Origin: an uncultured Lactobacillus sp.
GTDB taxonomy: Bacteria > Bacillota > Bacilli > Lactobacillales > Lactobacillaceae
Reading direction: 5' to 3'
NCBI GenBank assembly: GCA_946409675.1
Contig: CAMJXI010000061.1
Coordinates: 1-6,607 of the forward strand
DNA: 6,607 nucleotides
Shown here: piece after piece, positions 6,563 through 6,607 of the stretch
Layout of the letters: each line of letters starts with the position of its first letter
How positions within the stretch are numbered: the stretch's first letter is position 1
The notes under the pieces: generated by a model
Told to the model about the DNA's origin: nothing
What the model saw: only the letters and a program-made list of their open reading frames with translations
The model's database searches: none
Made by a program: the position numbers and the translations under genes

Positions 6563-6607
6563 AGATCGGAAGAGCACACGTCTGAACTCCAGTCACCAAT
6601 GGAAATC
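6563..6607 (+). other. Illumina TruSeq-type adapter and index: sequencing artefact, not genomic
   Basis: From 6563 the sequence begins AGATCGGAAGAGCACACG and continues through 6596 as the complete 34-base TruSeq index-side adapter, ending in CCAGTCAC. The next eight bases CAATGGAA (6597-6604) occupy the sample-index position, and ATC (6605-6607) begins the constant P7-side sequence that follows an index. Genomic DNA therefore ends at 6562; the A at 6563 may be the A-tail added in library preparation or the last genomic base. Nothing biological should be annotated here. Confidence 0.98.

Noticed and set aside
6597..6607. Terminal bases after the adapter as a return to genomic sequence
   Set aside because: Eight bases in the index position followed by ATC is exactly what the adapter construct predicts, so these too are library-derived.

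Overview
The window looks like a piece of chromosome from a low-GC Gram-positive bacterium, most likely in the Lactobacillales. Three things point there: strong GGAGG-type ribosome binding sites, a lipoprotein (rather than a free periplasmic protein) as the substrate-binding subunit, and a CcpA-type cre site in front of a phospho-beta-glucosidase/PTS operon. I cannot name the species from the sequence alone. All real genes are on the minus strand, so the biological order runs from the high coordinates to the low ones.

Layout in transcription order. Positions 6563-6607 are not genomic: they are an untrimmed Illumina TruSeq-type adapter followed by an 8-base index, so this is a contig end with library sequence attached. 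Positions 6511-6549 hold an intrinsic terminator reading leftwards, probably closing an unseen upstream gene or acting in a leader. From 6430 to 1827 lies a complete five-gene high-affinity branched-chain (or related) amino acid ABC importer: livJ (lipoprotein binding protein), livH and livM (permeases), livG and livF (ATPases). The genes are tightly packed (31-nt gap, 4-nt gap, 4-nt overlap, 17-nt overlap), and a hairpin terminator at 1735-1773 follows livF.

The intergenic region 1499-1826 then carries the control region of a second operon: a perfect TATAAT element, a second -10-like element under a near-palindromic operator candidate, and a 13/14 cre match just upstream of the start codon. 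That operon begins with a GH1 6-phospho-beta-glucosidase (1498-116) and continues, through a one-base TAATG stop/start overlap, into the N-terminus of a lactose/cellobiose-family PTS EIIC permease that runs off the left edge. The inferred pathway is uptake and phosphorylation of a beta-glucoside by the PTS, then hydrolysis to glucose 6-phosphate plus aglycone or glucose, under carbon catabolite repression.

I found no new biological system here. The genes are intact members of well-known families. The points worth a second look are the adapter contamination, the regulatory architecture of the bgl intergenic region, an FNR-like palindrome, and the leader of livJ with its 13-nt-period direct repeat.
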